The translations under genes were made by a program, and so were the position numbers. From an uncultured Candidatus Nitrosopumilus sp. (lineage in GTDB: Archaea > Thermoproteota > Nitrososphaeria > Nitrososphaerales > Nitrosopumilaceae): a stretch of DNA of 64,000 nt. Each line of letters begins with the position of its first letter. Positions within the stretch are counted from its first letter, which is position 1. The DNA lies in assembly GCA_951812645.1 (NCBI GenBank), contig CATOSM010000001.1, positions 723,560-787,559 on the forward strand. Reading direction: 5' to 3'. Of the stretch, positions 25,626 to 34,823 are shown piece after piece. The notes beneath the pieces are model-generated. The model did not search any database. It worked only from the letters and a program-made list of their open reading frames with translations, and was not told where the DNA came from.

Positions 25626-26414
25626 GTGCATAATACTGTGCAATTATCGGTTTTACCACTTTTAGCAGAAAGAATGGAGAAGGAGTTTGACATTTTTGAG
25701 TCACTGTTAAGAACACTGGAGAATAATCATGCAAAATTAGAAGAAGGGGACGTTTTAGTCATATCTACAAAATACGTTTCAAATTCACAGGGAAGAATCG
25801 TAAATTTGGATGGAATTGTGGCATCTGAAGAAGGCAGAAAAATTTCAAAGGAATTCCGATTAAAATCAGAGATGGCAGAAATTATCACAAGAGAATCGGA
25901 TAAAATCTTTGGGGGCATTGGAGGATTTGTCATCACATCTTCAGATAACGTAATGGCACCAAATGCAGGAATTGATAAATCAAATGCAAAAAAAGGCAAA
26001 GCCATACTGTATCCTACGGACCCATATCTTACTGCAGAGCAAATTCGTAGAAAGATATTCTTGAAATTTTTCATTCATGTAGGAATTATTCTGGTGGATA
26101 GCAGGTTAATGCCGGCAAGGATTGGAACATCGGGGGTCGCAGTAGCATGTGCGGGAATTGAACCTGTTTTAGACATGAGGGCAAAAAAAGACCTGGATGG
26201 AAATTCACTAAAAGTCACATTTCAAGCTGTTGTAGACAATTTAGCCACAATTGCAAATCACAGGATGGGAGAGGGTGCAGAATCAAAACCATTTGCAATA
26301 ATAAAAAATTCAGATGCCAGGCTTACTGACAGAAGAATCAACCCATCAGAAATGGCGATTTCGCCTGATCAATGTGTTTACGTAAGAGGGTTATCAAGTT
26401 CACGAAATACGTAA
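25626..26414 (+). CDS. cofE: Coenzyme F420-0:L-glutamate ligase
   Basis: 262 aa from a GTG at 25626. LEEGDVLVISTKYVSNSQGRIV, IFGGIGGFVITSSDNVMAPNAGIDKSNAKKGKAILYPTDPYLTAEQIRRK and RLMPARIGTSGVAVACAGIEPVLD are CofE signatures. It adds glutamate residues to F420-0 with GTP. Indicates that the organism makes F420. Monocistronic, divergent from the hydro-lyase operon with a 55-bp shared promoter region. Confidence 0.93.
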   Translation: MHNTVQLSVLPLLAERMEKEFDIFESLLRTLENNHAKLEEGDVLVISTKYVSNSQGRIVNLDGIVASEEGRKISKEFRLKSEMAEIITRESDKIFGGIGGFVITSSDNVMAPNAGIDKSNAKKGKAILYPTDPYLTAEQIRRKIFLKFFIHVGIILVDSRLMPARIGTSGVAVACAGIEPVLDMRAKKDLDGNSLKVTFQAVVDNLATIANHRMGEGAESKPFAIIKNSDARLTDRRINPSEMAISPDQCVYVRGLSSSRNT

Positions 26415-26461
26415 TCTAAAATCTAGTTCTGCTTTAAATAGAGGCCCAGAATGGAAAAAAT

Positions 26462-27016
26462 ATGGAATATCTCACCACATATCCCAAAACAGTTTCATTT
26501 TTGGACGGAATAAAACACAAAATCAACGTGGACAGTAAAGAGGGTGTCGAACAGCTCCACATCGTAGTCAAGAAAAGTTTTGAAGAATTGACAAGGATTT
26601 TTGCAGAGGAGGGTTTCACCAAAGTAAAACTCGAACACAGGCAGCCAGATCAAATTGGAAGCGGTCTAAATTTAAAATTAAAAAAACCATGGGAGATGCA
26701 CGTGAGGATGGTTGATTTGAAAAAAGGACTGATTGGAATTCATGCAGAAGTAGAAGTTTCAAGGGATTATTTGCAGCATTTGTTTTCTCAAAGAACGCCA
26801 GTGGTGTATGAAGTAGAAGAAATTTTGAAAAAGTATCAAGTGGATTACAGTATTTGGCACGATAAAATTAAAAAAAATGTTCATGCCATAGTTGATAATT
26901 ATAAAGTCAAGCTTGCAACTCCGAGCATTCCAGTATTTGCATGGAAGCCGATGTTATTTGTCATCGGTACGATTGCGGCGTTTTATGGCTGGAAATACTT
27001 TAACACGGTTTGGTAA
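26462..27016 (+). CDS. Hypothetical protein with C-terminal membrane anchor
   Basis: 184 aa. A soluble alpha/beta-looking region (about 1-155; SFEELTRIFAEEGFTKVKLEH, LKLKKPWEMHVRMVDLKKGLIGIHAEVEVS) ends in one membrane helix PMLFVIGTIAAFYGWKYF near the C-terminus. There is no signal peptide, so it is probably tail-anchored facing the cytoplasm. Family not recognised. Convergent with the next gene, 1 nt apart. Confidence 0.75.
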   Translation: MEYLTTYPKTVSFLDGIKHKINVDSKEGVEQLHIVVKKSFEELTRIFAEEGFTKVKLEHRQPDQIGSGLNLKLKKPWEMHVRMVDLKKGLIGIHAEVEVSRDYLQHLFSQRTPVVYEVEEILKKYQVDYSIWHDKIKKNVHAIVDNYKVKLATPSIPVFAWKPMLFVIGTIAAFYGWKYFNTVW

Positions 27017-27017
27017 A

Positions 27018-27365
27018 CTATACGCCCAAAGTTTCAGCCTTGCTTAACTCCAAAAAGACTTTATCTCCAACTGAAAGACCCATCTCTTTGTATTCGTGCA
27101 TTTCAAGTTTTAGTTGAGTGACGCCAGATTGCATACCCCCGCCCATGCCAGACATCATTTTGTTCAAATCTTTCATCATGTCATTCATGTTTGAAAAACC
27201 CATTACCTTTGGGCTTCCAAAGGGTGGCTGCGGGTTTTGACTTCCCTCTTTTAGATCTTTTAGGGAAGATAAGGAAACTACAACGTATGGGGCCCCATCA
27301 TGTGCAGAATCAATGCTCTTTACTACAAATTCTTTCTTCATGTTGAATTTTACATCTAATTCCAT
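27018..27365 (-). CDS. Hypothetical protein with Met/Gly-rich centre
   Basis: 115 aa. Two short beta-rich ends (KKEFVVKSIDSAHDGAPYVVVSLSSLKD; GVTQLKLEMHEYKEMGLSVGDKVFLELSK) flank a flexible Met/Asn/Gly-rich segment (NMNDMMKDLNKMMSGMGGGM, about 59-78). The end segment resembles OB- or translation-factor-like strands, but I do not recognise the family. No signal or TM. Confidence 0.72.
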   Translation of the reverse strand: MELDVKFNMKKEFVVKSIDSAHDGAPYVVVSLSSLKDLKEGSQNPQPPFGSPKVMGFSNMNDMMKDLNKMMSGMGGGMQSGVTQLKLEMHEYKEMGLSVGDKVFLELSKAETLGV

Positions 27366-27439
27366 ATAATTTTAAGGTTAATTGACACGCAATACAGCAA
27401 GTTTGAAGCTTTAATTACGATTTTTTTGATTCTAATTTA

Positions 27440-27973
27440 TTGTCAGGGAATATCAAAGCCGCATTACGGTATTATGGGATTTCACCGTGGGAAGTTGAAG
27501 TTCTATACGGATATCTGAATTCACATTTTACAGTGATTCAAGATGAAATAGAACCAAATGACGAGAAATTTGTGAGTTTTTTGGATATAGATATCCCGTT
27601 ACAGTTCAATGAAGAGTTTTTTCAGTGGTTTGATTTTAAACGGTGGGAAAAAGTCAAAGCGGTTTTCAAAGAAATGAAACGGCGCAGAGGCAGCGGAAAC
27701 GCATTGAAAATTGTGATTAATTTTTCAGGAAATCCAAAAATTGTCTTCACAATAGACATCGAAGATAAACAGTGGTTTGATAACGCATTGGAAAAGATTG
27801 ATTTTGTTTTAGAATTACTGCCATATCATCTAGATCCAGAAAAGATACCGACAGGAATTGTACAAATTACATACAAGTTTGATTCAGAGTCAATCAGATG
27901 GCGTCTAGAGAAAGCGGCATCGAATGATAAAAGATACACCTACAGAGGAGACTCGTGGAACGAGATCATTTAA
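27440..27973 (+). CDS. Hypothetical protein
   Basis: 177 aa from a TTG. Soluble, rich in Trp and charged residues: YYGISPWEVEVLYGYLNSHF, FQWFDFKRWEKVKAVFKEMKRRRG, VIVF-type strands and a C-terminal RWRLEKAASNDKRYTYRGDSWNEI. Ends overlapping the convergent next gene by 8 nt. No motif links it to a known family. Probably a lineage-specific cytosolic protein. Confidence 0.7.
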   Translation: MSGNIKAALRYYGISPWEVEVLYGYLNSHFTVIQDEIEPNDEKFVSFLDIDIPLQFNEEFFQWFDFKRWEKVKAVFKEMKRRRGSGNALKIVINFSGNPKIVFTIDIEDKQWFDNALEKIDFVLELLPYHLDPEKIPTGIVQITYKFDSESIRWRLEKAASNDKRYTYRGDSWNEII

Positions 27974-28421
27974 GATCTTTTTGCAGAGGTTCCAGCAATT
28001 CATGGAGCTCTTTATACTTTGATTCTAAAAAGCCCAAAGCATCAAGAAGTTTTTTGGATTTTCCATATTTGTAGCGAATTAATTCACGATGATGCCAAAA
28101 TGTTCTACCGTCATCAACAGCTAGAGTTGTAAAATAATCAGGGCCTTTCAGAGCGTCAGGTAGTTTTATGTCATGGGGGAACAGTAATTCGACAATAAAC
28201 CATTCATCGCCATCAGGATAATCAGAACCAGTTTCAACATCAAAAAACACATGTAGCAGATCAGACTGCATGAGACCATCATCGTTGATGCCTGGATGTT
28301 TGACAGGCGATTTTTTAAAATCCAAATTAACCAACTGCGGTTCAAAAAAACCCTTTATGATAGATTTCCTAAATATTTTATTTGCCTCGTTAATGTTCAA
28401 ATGCAAAATAACATTCCACAA
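27966..28421 (-). CDS. Hypothetical protein
   Basis: 151 aa. Soluble. Contains SDLLHVFFDVETGSDYPDGDEWFIVELLFPHDIKLPDALKGPDYF and a His-rich FWHHRELIRYKYGKSKKLLDALGFLESKYKELHELLEPLQKDL helical tail. No recognised domain. Lies 36 nt downstream of korB on the same strand, so it may share the korAB transcript. Confidence 0.7.
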   Translation of the reverse strand: MWNVILHLNINEANKIFRKSIIKGFFEPQLVNLDFKKSPVKHPGINDDGLMQSDLLHVFFDVETGSDYPDGDEWFIVELLFPHDIKLPDALKGPDYFTTLAVDDGRTFWHHRELIRYKYGKSKKLLDALGFLESKYKELHELLEPLQKDLK

Positions 28422-28457
28422 AACTTGCCTATAACTTCTTAGGTTCCATACATCAAA

Positions 28458-29420
28458 CTACACTTCTAGAGAATCCAATATTTTTGAAATGTCAGTATTA
28501 GAGATTCCATTTTTGGAAATATTTTGTTTGGCAGGAGAGTTTTCCAAATAATTTGGAATTTTGTCTTTAATCCTCTGAGTATATGGGGAAGTGAGTTCAT
28601 TTTTGTAAAATACTCCAATTGGGATTTTATTTCCCCATTCAAGAGACTTGATCAAGGCCTGGGACAGCTTCTCATTGACTTCAACCTCAGACCCATAGTG
28701 TACGAGCGGTTCATAGTTGTGATCTTCTAACTTGTAAATTCTAGAATGTCGTTTTTGTGCTTCATCAACTAAATCAGTACCAGCGTACCAATCTCTAGTG
28801 TTAAGATCATTGTAAGTTGGACAAGGTTGCAAAACATCAAGAAATGAGAGGCCCTTGTGATCAACAGCCCTGATAATCAAATCTTTGAGATGCCTAACGT
28901 CATAGGAATATCCACGTGCTACAAATGTAAACCCGCTTGCAATTGCCAATCCAATAGGATTAACGTTTGAATTGGTATTTGGAGAGGGCAAAGATTTGGT
29001 TTTTTCCCCCAATTTCAAAGTCGGGGATGCCTGGCCCTTGGTCAAACCATAAACCCCGTTATCAAAAACAATGTAAGTCATATCCACGTTTCTTCTACCA
29101 GCAGCTACAAAATGTCCAGCGCCGATTCCCAGACCATCGCCATCTCCGCCAACTGCAACTACGGTTAATTCAGGATTTGCAATCTTTGCACCCTGTGCAA
29201 ATGTTAAAACTCTTCCATGTAGAGTGTGAACGCCATATGTGTTAATGTAATGGGATGTTTTGCCAGAGCAGCCAATGCCAGAAAACATTGCGGCCTTATC
29301 CCTCTCTATTCCCATTTCTGCCAATGCCATTTGAATTGCATTAACGATTCCAAAATCACCACAGCCAGGACACCAGTCATTATGTACGTCTGTTTTGTAA
29401 TCAGCCAGTTTAAGCGCCAT
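28458..29420 (-). CDS. korB: 2-oxoacid:ferredoxin oxidoreductase beta subunit
   Basis: 320 aa. [19 protein letters not shown] (cluster/TPP Cys), [23 protein letters not shown] and the TPP-binding [24 protein letters not shown], then [11 protein letters not shown]. It binds thiamine diphosphate and passes electrons to ferredoxin. With the fused alpha subunit upstream (11-nt overlap) it decarboxylates 2-oxoglutarate or pyruvate, or runs in reverse for carboxylation. Substrate unresolved. Confidence 0.92.
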   Translation of the reverse strand: MALKLADYKTDVHNDWCPGCGDFGIVNAIQMALAEMGIERDKAAMFSGIGCSGKTSHYINTYGVHTLHGRVLTFAQGAKIANPELTVVAVGGDGDGLGIGAGHFVAAGRRNVDMTYIVFDNGVYGLTKGQASPTLKLGEKTKSLPSPNTNSNVNPIGLAIASGFTFVARGYSYDVRHLKDLIIRAVDHKGLSFLDVLQPCPTYNDLNTRDWYAGTDLVDEAQKRHSRIYKLEDHNYEPLVHYGSEVEVNEKLSQALIKSLEWGNKIPIGVFYKNELTSPYTQRIKDKIPNYLENSPAKQNISKNGISNTDISKILDSLEV

Positions 29421-31320
29421 GCATCAAAACCTCTCGTTTGTTTGCTTTGTTTTGAACAATTTTTTTAAGCGAATCATGAACTTCAGTGCAAGTCATAGCC
29501 CGTCCAGTGTATTTTAAGATAAAGTAGTCGATATCACGCCCAGTATTTTGTTTGAATAGTTTGCCCAACTGTCCGGAATGATTAGCCTCAACGTCAATTA
29601 TTGTTTTTGCGTCTTTGAGCAGGAAGTTAACATAGTCACTTGGGAATGGATGCAATAATTTTAATTGTATAAATCCAATTGAGATTCCTTCATTTTTGAG
29701 CATATCAATTGCGTCAAGGACAGGGCCTTTTGAAGAGCCCCAAGAAATTACAGTATAGTCCCCTACGCCAAATGATTTTGCCTGTTGTTCATCAGAAATT
29801 TCTTTTAGGATTAAATCCAGACGGGACATTCTCTTATCCATCATTTTTACACGCAAGATAGGATCTTCGGTAATATGTCCAGACTCATCAGATTCGTCAC
29901 CAGTATTCCAAAATATTCCATTATCAATCCCCAGTCTAGATCTAGGGGAAATACCATCATCGGTAAATTCAAATCTCCTATACCCGTCATCCACCTTTTC
30001 CAATAATTTTCCTCTATTGACAGAGATTTTTTGGGGATCAAATCTCTTACAAGTGATTACGGAACTGGCATGGAATTTATCCATTAGATGAATGACAGGG
30101 ACTTGAAAAACATCGGCATAATTAAAACAGTTACCAGTATCATAGAAACTCTCTTCGACATCTCCAGAGGCATAAACAATTTTGGGAAAATCACCATGTC
30201 CGGCATGCACTGAAAAAAGTAAATCATCTTGGCCATGACGTGTGGGAAGGCCAGTCGACGGTCCGCTTCTTTGATAGTTGGTAATAACTATGGGGACTTC
30301 ATTTATTCCTGCCCAACCCAGCATTTCCACCATCAGTGCAAAACCAGGTCCAGAAGTACAAGTTGCAGAACGGGTTCCAGCTAATGCACCGCCAATAGCC
30401 ATGCCCATAGCACTAATTTCATCTTCAGTTTGAATAACAGCAGTTGAACCAGGTCTTTCATCAGTTACCTCTAGGATTTCATTTGATTCAAGGAATACAG
30501 ATTCGTCAGATGCTGGTGTGATTGGATAGTATGGTTGAAGTCTACAACCACAAGCCATCTTGCCCAAAGCAGTTCCATGAAAACCCTGTACCAACATAGT
30601 CCCAGGCTCTTTATCGACACCAAGTAAAGTATGGTTAAAATTTTCAAATTTTACAGTAGCACAATTATACGAATAGGCTGCTGTCTGCTGATTTATTTTT
30701 GCGATTTCAGGTTTTTTTGAAAATATAGATTCAATAGTTTTTTGCAAAGAATCGGTAGGCATCTTAACCAATCCTAAAGATAAAGAAACCCCTATGACAT
30801 TGAACATCCTAACAAGTCCCTTCAGACGAGGATTTTCAGTTTCTTCAGAAAGAGTTTCCAGAATAGATTTGAAGGATACTGGAAATAATTTAACGCCATT
30901 TTCCTTTGCAATTTCTAAAACACCTGCAATAGTCAATGGTTTATTTTTTGATTCTAAGATTTTATGCAATCTTTCCCTGAATGGTGCATCCAGTGTACGT
31001 ACAGAGTCGGTTTTAATATCTTCTAGATCAGAATCATAAATGATTCCCCCATCAGAAACAACCTCATCATAATGACGAAAGATGGTTTCAGCATCAAAAG
31101 AGGCCATGAGGTTAACATCATTTACATTTGAATGGATTTTTTTGTCAGAAACTCTTACTGCAAAATAACTATGTTCACCTTTGATGTTAGAATAAAATTC
31201 TCGTTTGCCAAATACCTGATATCCCATTTCAGCACATACCTTAGAAAAAACATTGGCGCCAGATTCAACGCCGCTGCCTTGAGGGCCTCCAATTAGCCAA
31301 GTAAAATCAACAGAACTCAT
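29410..31320 (-). CDS. korA: 2-oxoacid:ferredoxin oxidoreductase alpha subunit (gamma-alpha fusion)
   Basis: 636 aa. A gamma domain (about 1-190: [33 protein letters not shown]) is fused to the alpha domain ([57 protein letters not shown]), as in Sulfolobus-type two-subunit enzymes. The conserved YPITPASD supports 2-oxoacid specificity. Ferredoxin-linked; likely central carbon metabolism. Operon with korB. Confidence 0.93.
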   Translation of the reverse strand: MSSVDFTWLIGGPQGSGVESGANVFSKVCAEMGYQVFGKREFYSNIKGEHSYFAVRVSDKKIHSNVNDVNLMASFDAETIFRHYDEVVSDGGIIYDSDLEDIKTDSVRTLDAPFRERLHKILESKNKPLTIAGVLEIAKENGVKLFPVSFKSILETLSEETENPRLKGLVRMFNVIGVSLSLGLVKMPTDSLQKTIESIFSKKPEIAKINQQTAAYSYNCATVKFENFNHTLLGVDKEPGTMLVQGFHGTALGKMACGCRLQPYYPITPASDESVFLESNEILEVTDERPGSTAVIQTEDEISAMGMAIGGALAGTRSATCTSGPGFALMVEMLGWAGINEVPIVITNYQRSGPSTGLPTRHGQDDLLFSVHAGHGDFPKIVYASGDVEESFYDTGNCFNYADVFQVPVIHLMDKFHASSVITCKRFDPQKISVNRGKLLEKVDDGYRRFEFTDDGISPRSRLGIDNGIFWNTGDESDESGHITEDPILRVKMMDKRMSRLDLILKEISDEQQAKSFGVGDYTVISWGSSKGPVLDAIDMLKNEGISIGFIQLKLLHPFPSDYVNFLLKDAKTIIDVEANHSGQLGKLFKQNTGRDIDYFILKYTGRAMTCTEVHDSLKKIVQNKANKREVLMHGA

Positions 31321-31368
31321 AGTATTTCACACAATTCCCGAATTTTAATAGCAAGAGGGTTCATTTCT

Positions 31369-31554
31369 TCAACCTCCAGTTGCGGCATCAAACAATGCAC
31401 ACTCACATTTGTCACGTTCACCGCAATAAGGACATACACAGACACACTTTTCAATAGAATTTCCACACTCTACGCATATAGCAAATTCTTCCTCAATTTC
31501 AGAAGACAATAAGGAAGCTACAAAGAAATCGTATAAATGGTTTGAGATGAACAT
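31369..31554 (-). CDS. Small zinc-ribbon-like protein
   Basis: 61 aa from the ATG at 31554 (MFISNHLYDFFVASLL); a longer frame to 31686 overlaps the divergent dehydrogenase gene and is rejected. The C-terminal half has CVECGNSIEKCVCVCPYCGE and then KCECALFDAATGG, with paired Cys for one or two zinc ions. Start codons of this and the dehydrogenase are only about 8 bp apart, so their promoters must lie inside each other's coding region. Function unknown. Confidence 0.65.
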   Translation of the reverse strand: MFISNHLYDFFVASLLSSEIEEEFAICVECGNSIEKCVCVCPYCGERDKCECALFDAATGG

Positions 31555-31562
31555 CAAGACTG

Positions 31563-32531
31563 ATGGGGGGAAAAATTTTTCTGACAAGAACTTTACATGA
31601 TTTTGCGCTAAAAGAATTAAGAAAGAAATATCAAATCGAGATACATTCTGGCAAAATTCCCATTCCAAAAACCAAACTGCGATCAAAGATCAAGGATGTT
31701 GATGGGTTGATTTGTTTTCCGTATGATAATATCGATGAAGAGTTGATCAAAGAAGGAAAAAATCTCAGAGTGATTAGCACGTATAGCGTAGGGTTTGATC
31801 ATATAGATACAGAGTTTGCCAAGAAAAAGAAGATCCGTGTAGGATATACCCCAGAAGTTCTAACAGATGCCACGGCAGATATGGCACTGGCATTATTGCT
31901 TGACATTTCAAGAAGAATGACGGAGGGGGATAGAGTTATTCGAAATGGAAAATGGAAGGAAGTCTACGGGGCATTCGATTATGTCGGGGCAGACCTTCAG
32001 GGAAAAACGATTGGAATTTTAGGTCTTGGAAGAATTGGCAGTACATTTGCCAAAAGAGCAAAAGCATTGGAGATGAAAATATTGTACCACAGTAGAAAAC
32101 CAGTTTCAAAATCTAAAGAGAAGACATTAAACGCAAAATATGTTTCATTTGAAAAGCTAATCACACAGAGTGACTTTGTTTCAATACATGTTCCACATAC
32201 AAAAGAAACAGACAGGTTGTTTGGCATGGATGTTTTTAGAAAAATGAAAAAATCGGCATTTTTGATTAACACGTCAAGAGGAAAAGTGATAGATGAAAGA
32301 GATCTTGCAAAGGCATTAAAGAAAAAAGTAATTGCAGGCGCAGGATTGGATGTGTTTGAAAAAGAGCCGATTGATGAAAACCACCCATTTGTGAAACTAC
32401 AAAATATTGTCTTAGCTCCGCACATAGGAAGCTCAACAAAAGAAACAAGGATGAAAATGGCTGAGATCACAGTAAAAAATCTAAACTTGGGAATTAATGG
32501 AAAAAGACCAATCTATTCGGTAGGATATTGA
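31563..32531 (+). CDS. D-isomer-specific 2-hydroxyacid dehydrogenase
   Basis: 322 aa. NAD-binding GILGLGRIGSTFAKRAKALEMKILYHSR; substrate/catalytic motifs STYSVGFDHIDTEFAKKKKI, LINTSRGKVIDERDLAKAL (Arg), GAGLDVFEKEPIDENHPF (Glu), LAPHIGSSTKETR (His). Closest in layout to glyoxylate/hydroxypyruvate reductases. Reduces a 2-oxoacid with NAD(P)H. Substrate not defined. Nearby genes (korAB, LhgO-like) also handle 2-oxo/2-hydroxy acids. Confidence 0.9.
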   Translation: MGGKIFLTRTLHDFALKELRKKYQIEIHSGKIPIPKTKLRSKIKDVDGLICFPYDNIDEELIKEGKNLRVISTYSVGFDHIDTEFAKKKKIRVGYTPEVLTDATADMALALLLDISRRMTEGDRVIRNGKWKEVYGAFDYVGADLQGKTIGILGLGRIGSTFAKRAKALEMKILYHSRKPVSKSKEKTLNAKYVSFEKLITQSDFVSIHVPHTKETDRLFGMDVFRKMKKSAFLINTSRGKVIDERDLAKALKKKVIAGAGLDVFEKEPIDENHPFVKLQNIVLAPHIGSSTKETRMKMAEITVKNLNLGINGKRPIYSVGY

Positions 32532-32600
32532 TTTTTACGCCCAAGTGAGGATCCTGAAGAATGTGCAGTTTTTATATCTAAATCGCAATCTAAAAGCAGA

Positions 32601-32690
32601 ATGAAGAAATTCAAACATACAAACGAAGAATTAGAATTAGCTAAACTGCAATCTGAAAAAGAGAAGAAGAAGAAAGAGTCTGAAGAATAA
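32601..32690 (+). CDS. 29-aa charged microprotein
   Basis: ATG to TAA, MKKFKHTNEELELAKLQSEK then lysine/glutamate-rich to the end; one amphipathic helix is likely. It lies between the dehydrogenase stop and a strong hairpin/T-run terminator, so it is probably transcribed. The TTTATATCTA stretch about 27 nt upstream of its ATG (near 32572-32581) suits a TATA box for its own leaderless transcript. Function unknown. Confidence 0.4.
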   Translation: MKKFKHTNEELELAKLQSEKEKKKKESEE

Positions 32691-32700
32691 TATTTTTTCT

Positions 32701-32728
32701 CCTTGTCTTTTTCAGGCAAGGTTTTTTT
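32701..32728 (+). terminator. Intrinsic-type terminator
   Basis: CCTTGTCT (32701-32708), loop TTTTC, AGGCAAGG (32714-32721): an 8-bp stem with one G-T pair, then seven T (32722-32728). It lies 10 nt after the microprotein stop and overlaps the end of the convergent gene. It would end rightward transcripts from the dehydrogenase/microprotein. Confidence 0.6.
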
Positions 32729-33101
32729 AAAACTGAATTTTAGAGGTGAATTTTTCACGTAATTGATCATAGAGCGTTTTTCCTTCTACGGCTAATCTTT
32801 TAGAATCATCATGCATTTTTGTAAAAAATGCTGCAACAGCACGCTCACCAGAATCATCAAAAAATCTCACACCGAAGCTGGCTCCATCAGGCTTTTGTTC
32901 TTCGATAAATTCTGCAGATTTTATCAATTCAGAATTAATATGCATGTGAGCCGGACCATCATTATCGCCAATCGTAATCCATTTCTCTTTTTGCCTAATA
33001 CCAAGAGAATTGCTTCGAATTTCGCCAGTTACAGAGTTATTTTTTACAATAATCAGGACATCATCGATTTTCACCAAATCAGACAATAATTCAAAGAGCA
33101 T
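32727..33101 (-). CDS. Hypothetical protein, weakly HutX/ChuX-like
   Basis: 124 aa. NSLGIRQKEKWITIGDNDGPAHMHINSELIKSAEFIEEQ followed by SFGVRFFDDSGERAVAAFFTKMHDD. The order of a His-x-His segment, a helix and an FFD..G..V..F strand is reminiscent of the HutX/ChuX haem-utilisation fold, but the match is by eye only. Cytosolic. Function open. Confidence 0.65.
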   Translation of the reverse strand: MLFELLSDLVKIDDVLIIVKNNSVTGEIRSNSLGIRQKEKWITIGDNDGPAHMHINSELIKSAEFIEEQKPDGASFGVRFFDDSGERAVAAFFTKMHDDSKRLAVEGKTLYDQLREKFTSKIQF

Positions 33102-33127
33102 ATAGAGGCCTTGAACGTGAAATTATT

Positions 33128-33451
33128 TCAGTTTTTGGAACGATTCATATCAATTTGAACAAAATCGTCAGTATCACCATGTACACAATCAGTTCCAACT
33201 GCTTTTACAGGTGAAAAACTAATTCTTCCATCATGCATTTTTCCCTCGTTTTGTAAAACTCCGATCTTACCTGAAACAATTTGTTTGTGTTTTTGACAAG
33301 TAACACCCACCATATACTCATCAGATCCTGCAATGATAGAGACGATAAATTGCGGAGGATTAACACACTGTTTTCCTTCTTCCATCACTGAGCACCTATC
33401 AGGCAACATGGCGAAGTTTAGAATTTTATCGGATATTAATCTTGATTGCAT
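33128..33451 (-). CDS. Hypothetical Cys/His protein
   Basis: 107 aa, or 93 aa from a later ATG at 33409 (MLPDRCSVMEEGKQC). Cys pair DRCSVMEEGKQC followed by VTCQKHK suggests a zinc site (C-x8-C...C-x2-H). Beta-rich, soluble. Lies 26 nt downstream-oriented to the ChuX-like gene, probably one transcript. Family not recognised. Confidence 0.65.
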   Translation of the reverse strand: MQSRLISDKILNFAMLPDRCSVMEEGKQCVNPPQFIVSIIAGSDEYMVGVTCQKHKQIVSGKIGVLQNEGKMHDGRISFSPVKAVGTDCVHGDTDDFVQIDMNRSKN

Positions 33452-33498
33452 CTAATTGAGTTTTATTATCAGGCATGTAAAATTAAGATTGAGAGCGA

Positions 33499-34815
33499 TT
33501 GACAAATAGTTTTGATGCTGTAATCATCGGAGGAGGGATTCTTGGAACATCAATATCGTATTTTTTGTCATGTTTGAATGATTCAAAAAAGATAGCAGTC
33601 ATCGAGCAGGCTCAAAATGTTGCGTTTCATACAAGTGGAAGAAATACAGGAAAGGTGCATGCGCCATATCTGTACAATCCTGAGAGAAAAAAATTATTTG
33701 CAAAATCAGCCTTTCATGGTTATGAAATGTGGGAAACGTATGCAGGATTAAAGAAATTGCCATTCAAAAGAGATGGAGTGGTTGAGGTATCAGTAGATGA
33801 AAAAGGAATCAACGTTCTTGAGAAACATCTCAAATGGGGAAAAGAGAACGGATTGGATGAACGTGACATTGAATTGTTGAACGGGGAGGAAATTAAAAAA
33901 ATAGAGCCAGAAATAGAATGCGAGTCAGCTTTGTGTGTTTACAGAGATGCATCTACAGACTATGCGATACTTGCAAAATCAATAATGAACGATAGTCAAA
34001 ACAACGGCACAGAGTTTTTGTTTAATAGCAAGGTAACTAAAATCAAAAAAGAAAAAAACAGATTGACAGTTACATTAAATGACAAGGATGAAATATTTGC
34101 AAAATTCCTAATCAATGCAGCCGGCGGGGAATCAATAGACATTGCACATGATATGGGAGTGGCAGAAAAATTAGCAGATGTGCATTTTAGAGGGGAATAC
34201 TGGAAAGCTCCAAAGGAATACAACAACATAACAAAATCAAGCGTGTATTCTGTTCCTGAATTTCCAGAATATCCATTTTTAGATCCGCATTGGATTTTAA
34301 GAGCGGATGGAAGTTGTGAAATTGGACCGAATGCAGTTCCAGTTTTTAGTCCCTATGGATATGACACAGCTAAAAATATCAGAGAATTTATTCCAAAAAT
34401 GTTAGAGATGCTAGGGTCAGGTGCAAGAAAAGCAATTTTTGACAGACGATTTCAAGAGCTTGCAATTAGTGAGATGCAATCATCAATGTCAAAAGCAAGG
34501 ATGATTGGCAGGGTAAAAAAATTCCTGCCAAAAATAGATCCGGACAAAATTACTGAAAAAGGGACTGCAGGAATAAGATCATCAGTAATCAATGAAGAGG
34601 GGAAATTTGTGCCAGACGCAGTGTTAGAAAAAGGCGAAATGTCATTTCACATATTGAACTACAATTCACCAGGAGCTACAGGAGCATTGCCATTTTCAGC
34701 ACACATTGTAAACCACCTTGACAAAACAGGGCTATTTGCCAATGAAAGGCAAGATGCAAAATGTGGGCCTTGGAAGTTTGCAGAGATTATTGAAAAAATA
34801 CAATCAAGGGATTAA
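33499..34815 (+). CDS. FAD-dependent L-2-hydroxyglutarate oxidase-like protein
   Basis: 438 aa from a TTG (MTNSFDAVIIGGGILGTSISYFL). The dinucleotide-binding GGGxxG is at 12-17; HTSGRNTGKVHAPYLYNPERKKLFAKSAF is the LhgO/L2HGDH signature, and DASTDYAILAKS, LINAAGGESIDIAHDMG, GPNAVPVFSPYGYD and the C-terminal SPGATGALPFSAHIV fit the family. It oxidises L-2-hydroxyglutarate, or a similar 2-hydroxyacid, to the 2-oxoacid with FAD. Standard length. Confidence 0.85.
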   Translation: MTNSFDAVIIGGGILGTSISYFLSCLNDSKKIAVIEQAQNVAFHTSGRNTGKVHAPYLYNPERKKLFAKSAFHGYEMWETYAGLKKLPFKRDGVVEVSVDEKGINVLEKHLKWGKENGLDERDIELLNGEEIKKIEPEIECESALCVYRDASTDYAILAKSIMNDSQNNGTEFLFNSKVTKIKKEKNRLTVTLNDKDEIFAKFLINAAGGESIDIAHDMGVAEKLADVHFRGEYWKAPKEYNNITKSSVYSVPEFPEYPFLDPHWILRADGSCEIGPNAVPVFSPYGYDTAKNIREFIPKMLEMLGSGARKAIFDRRFQELAISEMQSSMSKARMIGRVKKFLPKIDPDKITEKGTAGIRSSVINEEGKFVPDAVLEKGEMSFHILNYNSPGATGALPFSAHIVNHLDKTGLFANERQDAKCGPWKFAEIIEKIQSRD

Positions 34816-34823
34816 AGGCAAAG

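Noticed and set aside
32513..32770. Minus-strand frame antisense to the 29-aa microprotein
   Set aside because: Poly-Phe/Ser/Lys sequence from reading A/G-rich DNA backwards; it runs through a clear terminator hairpin.
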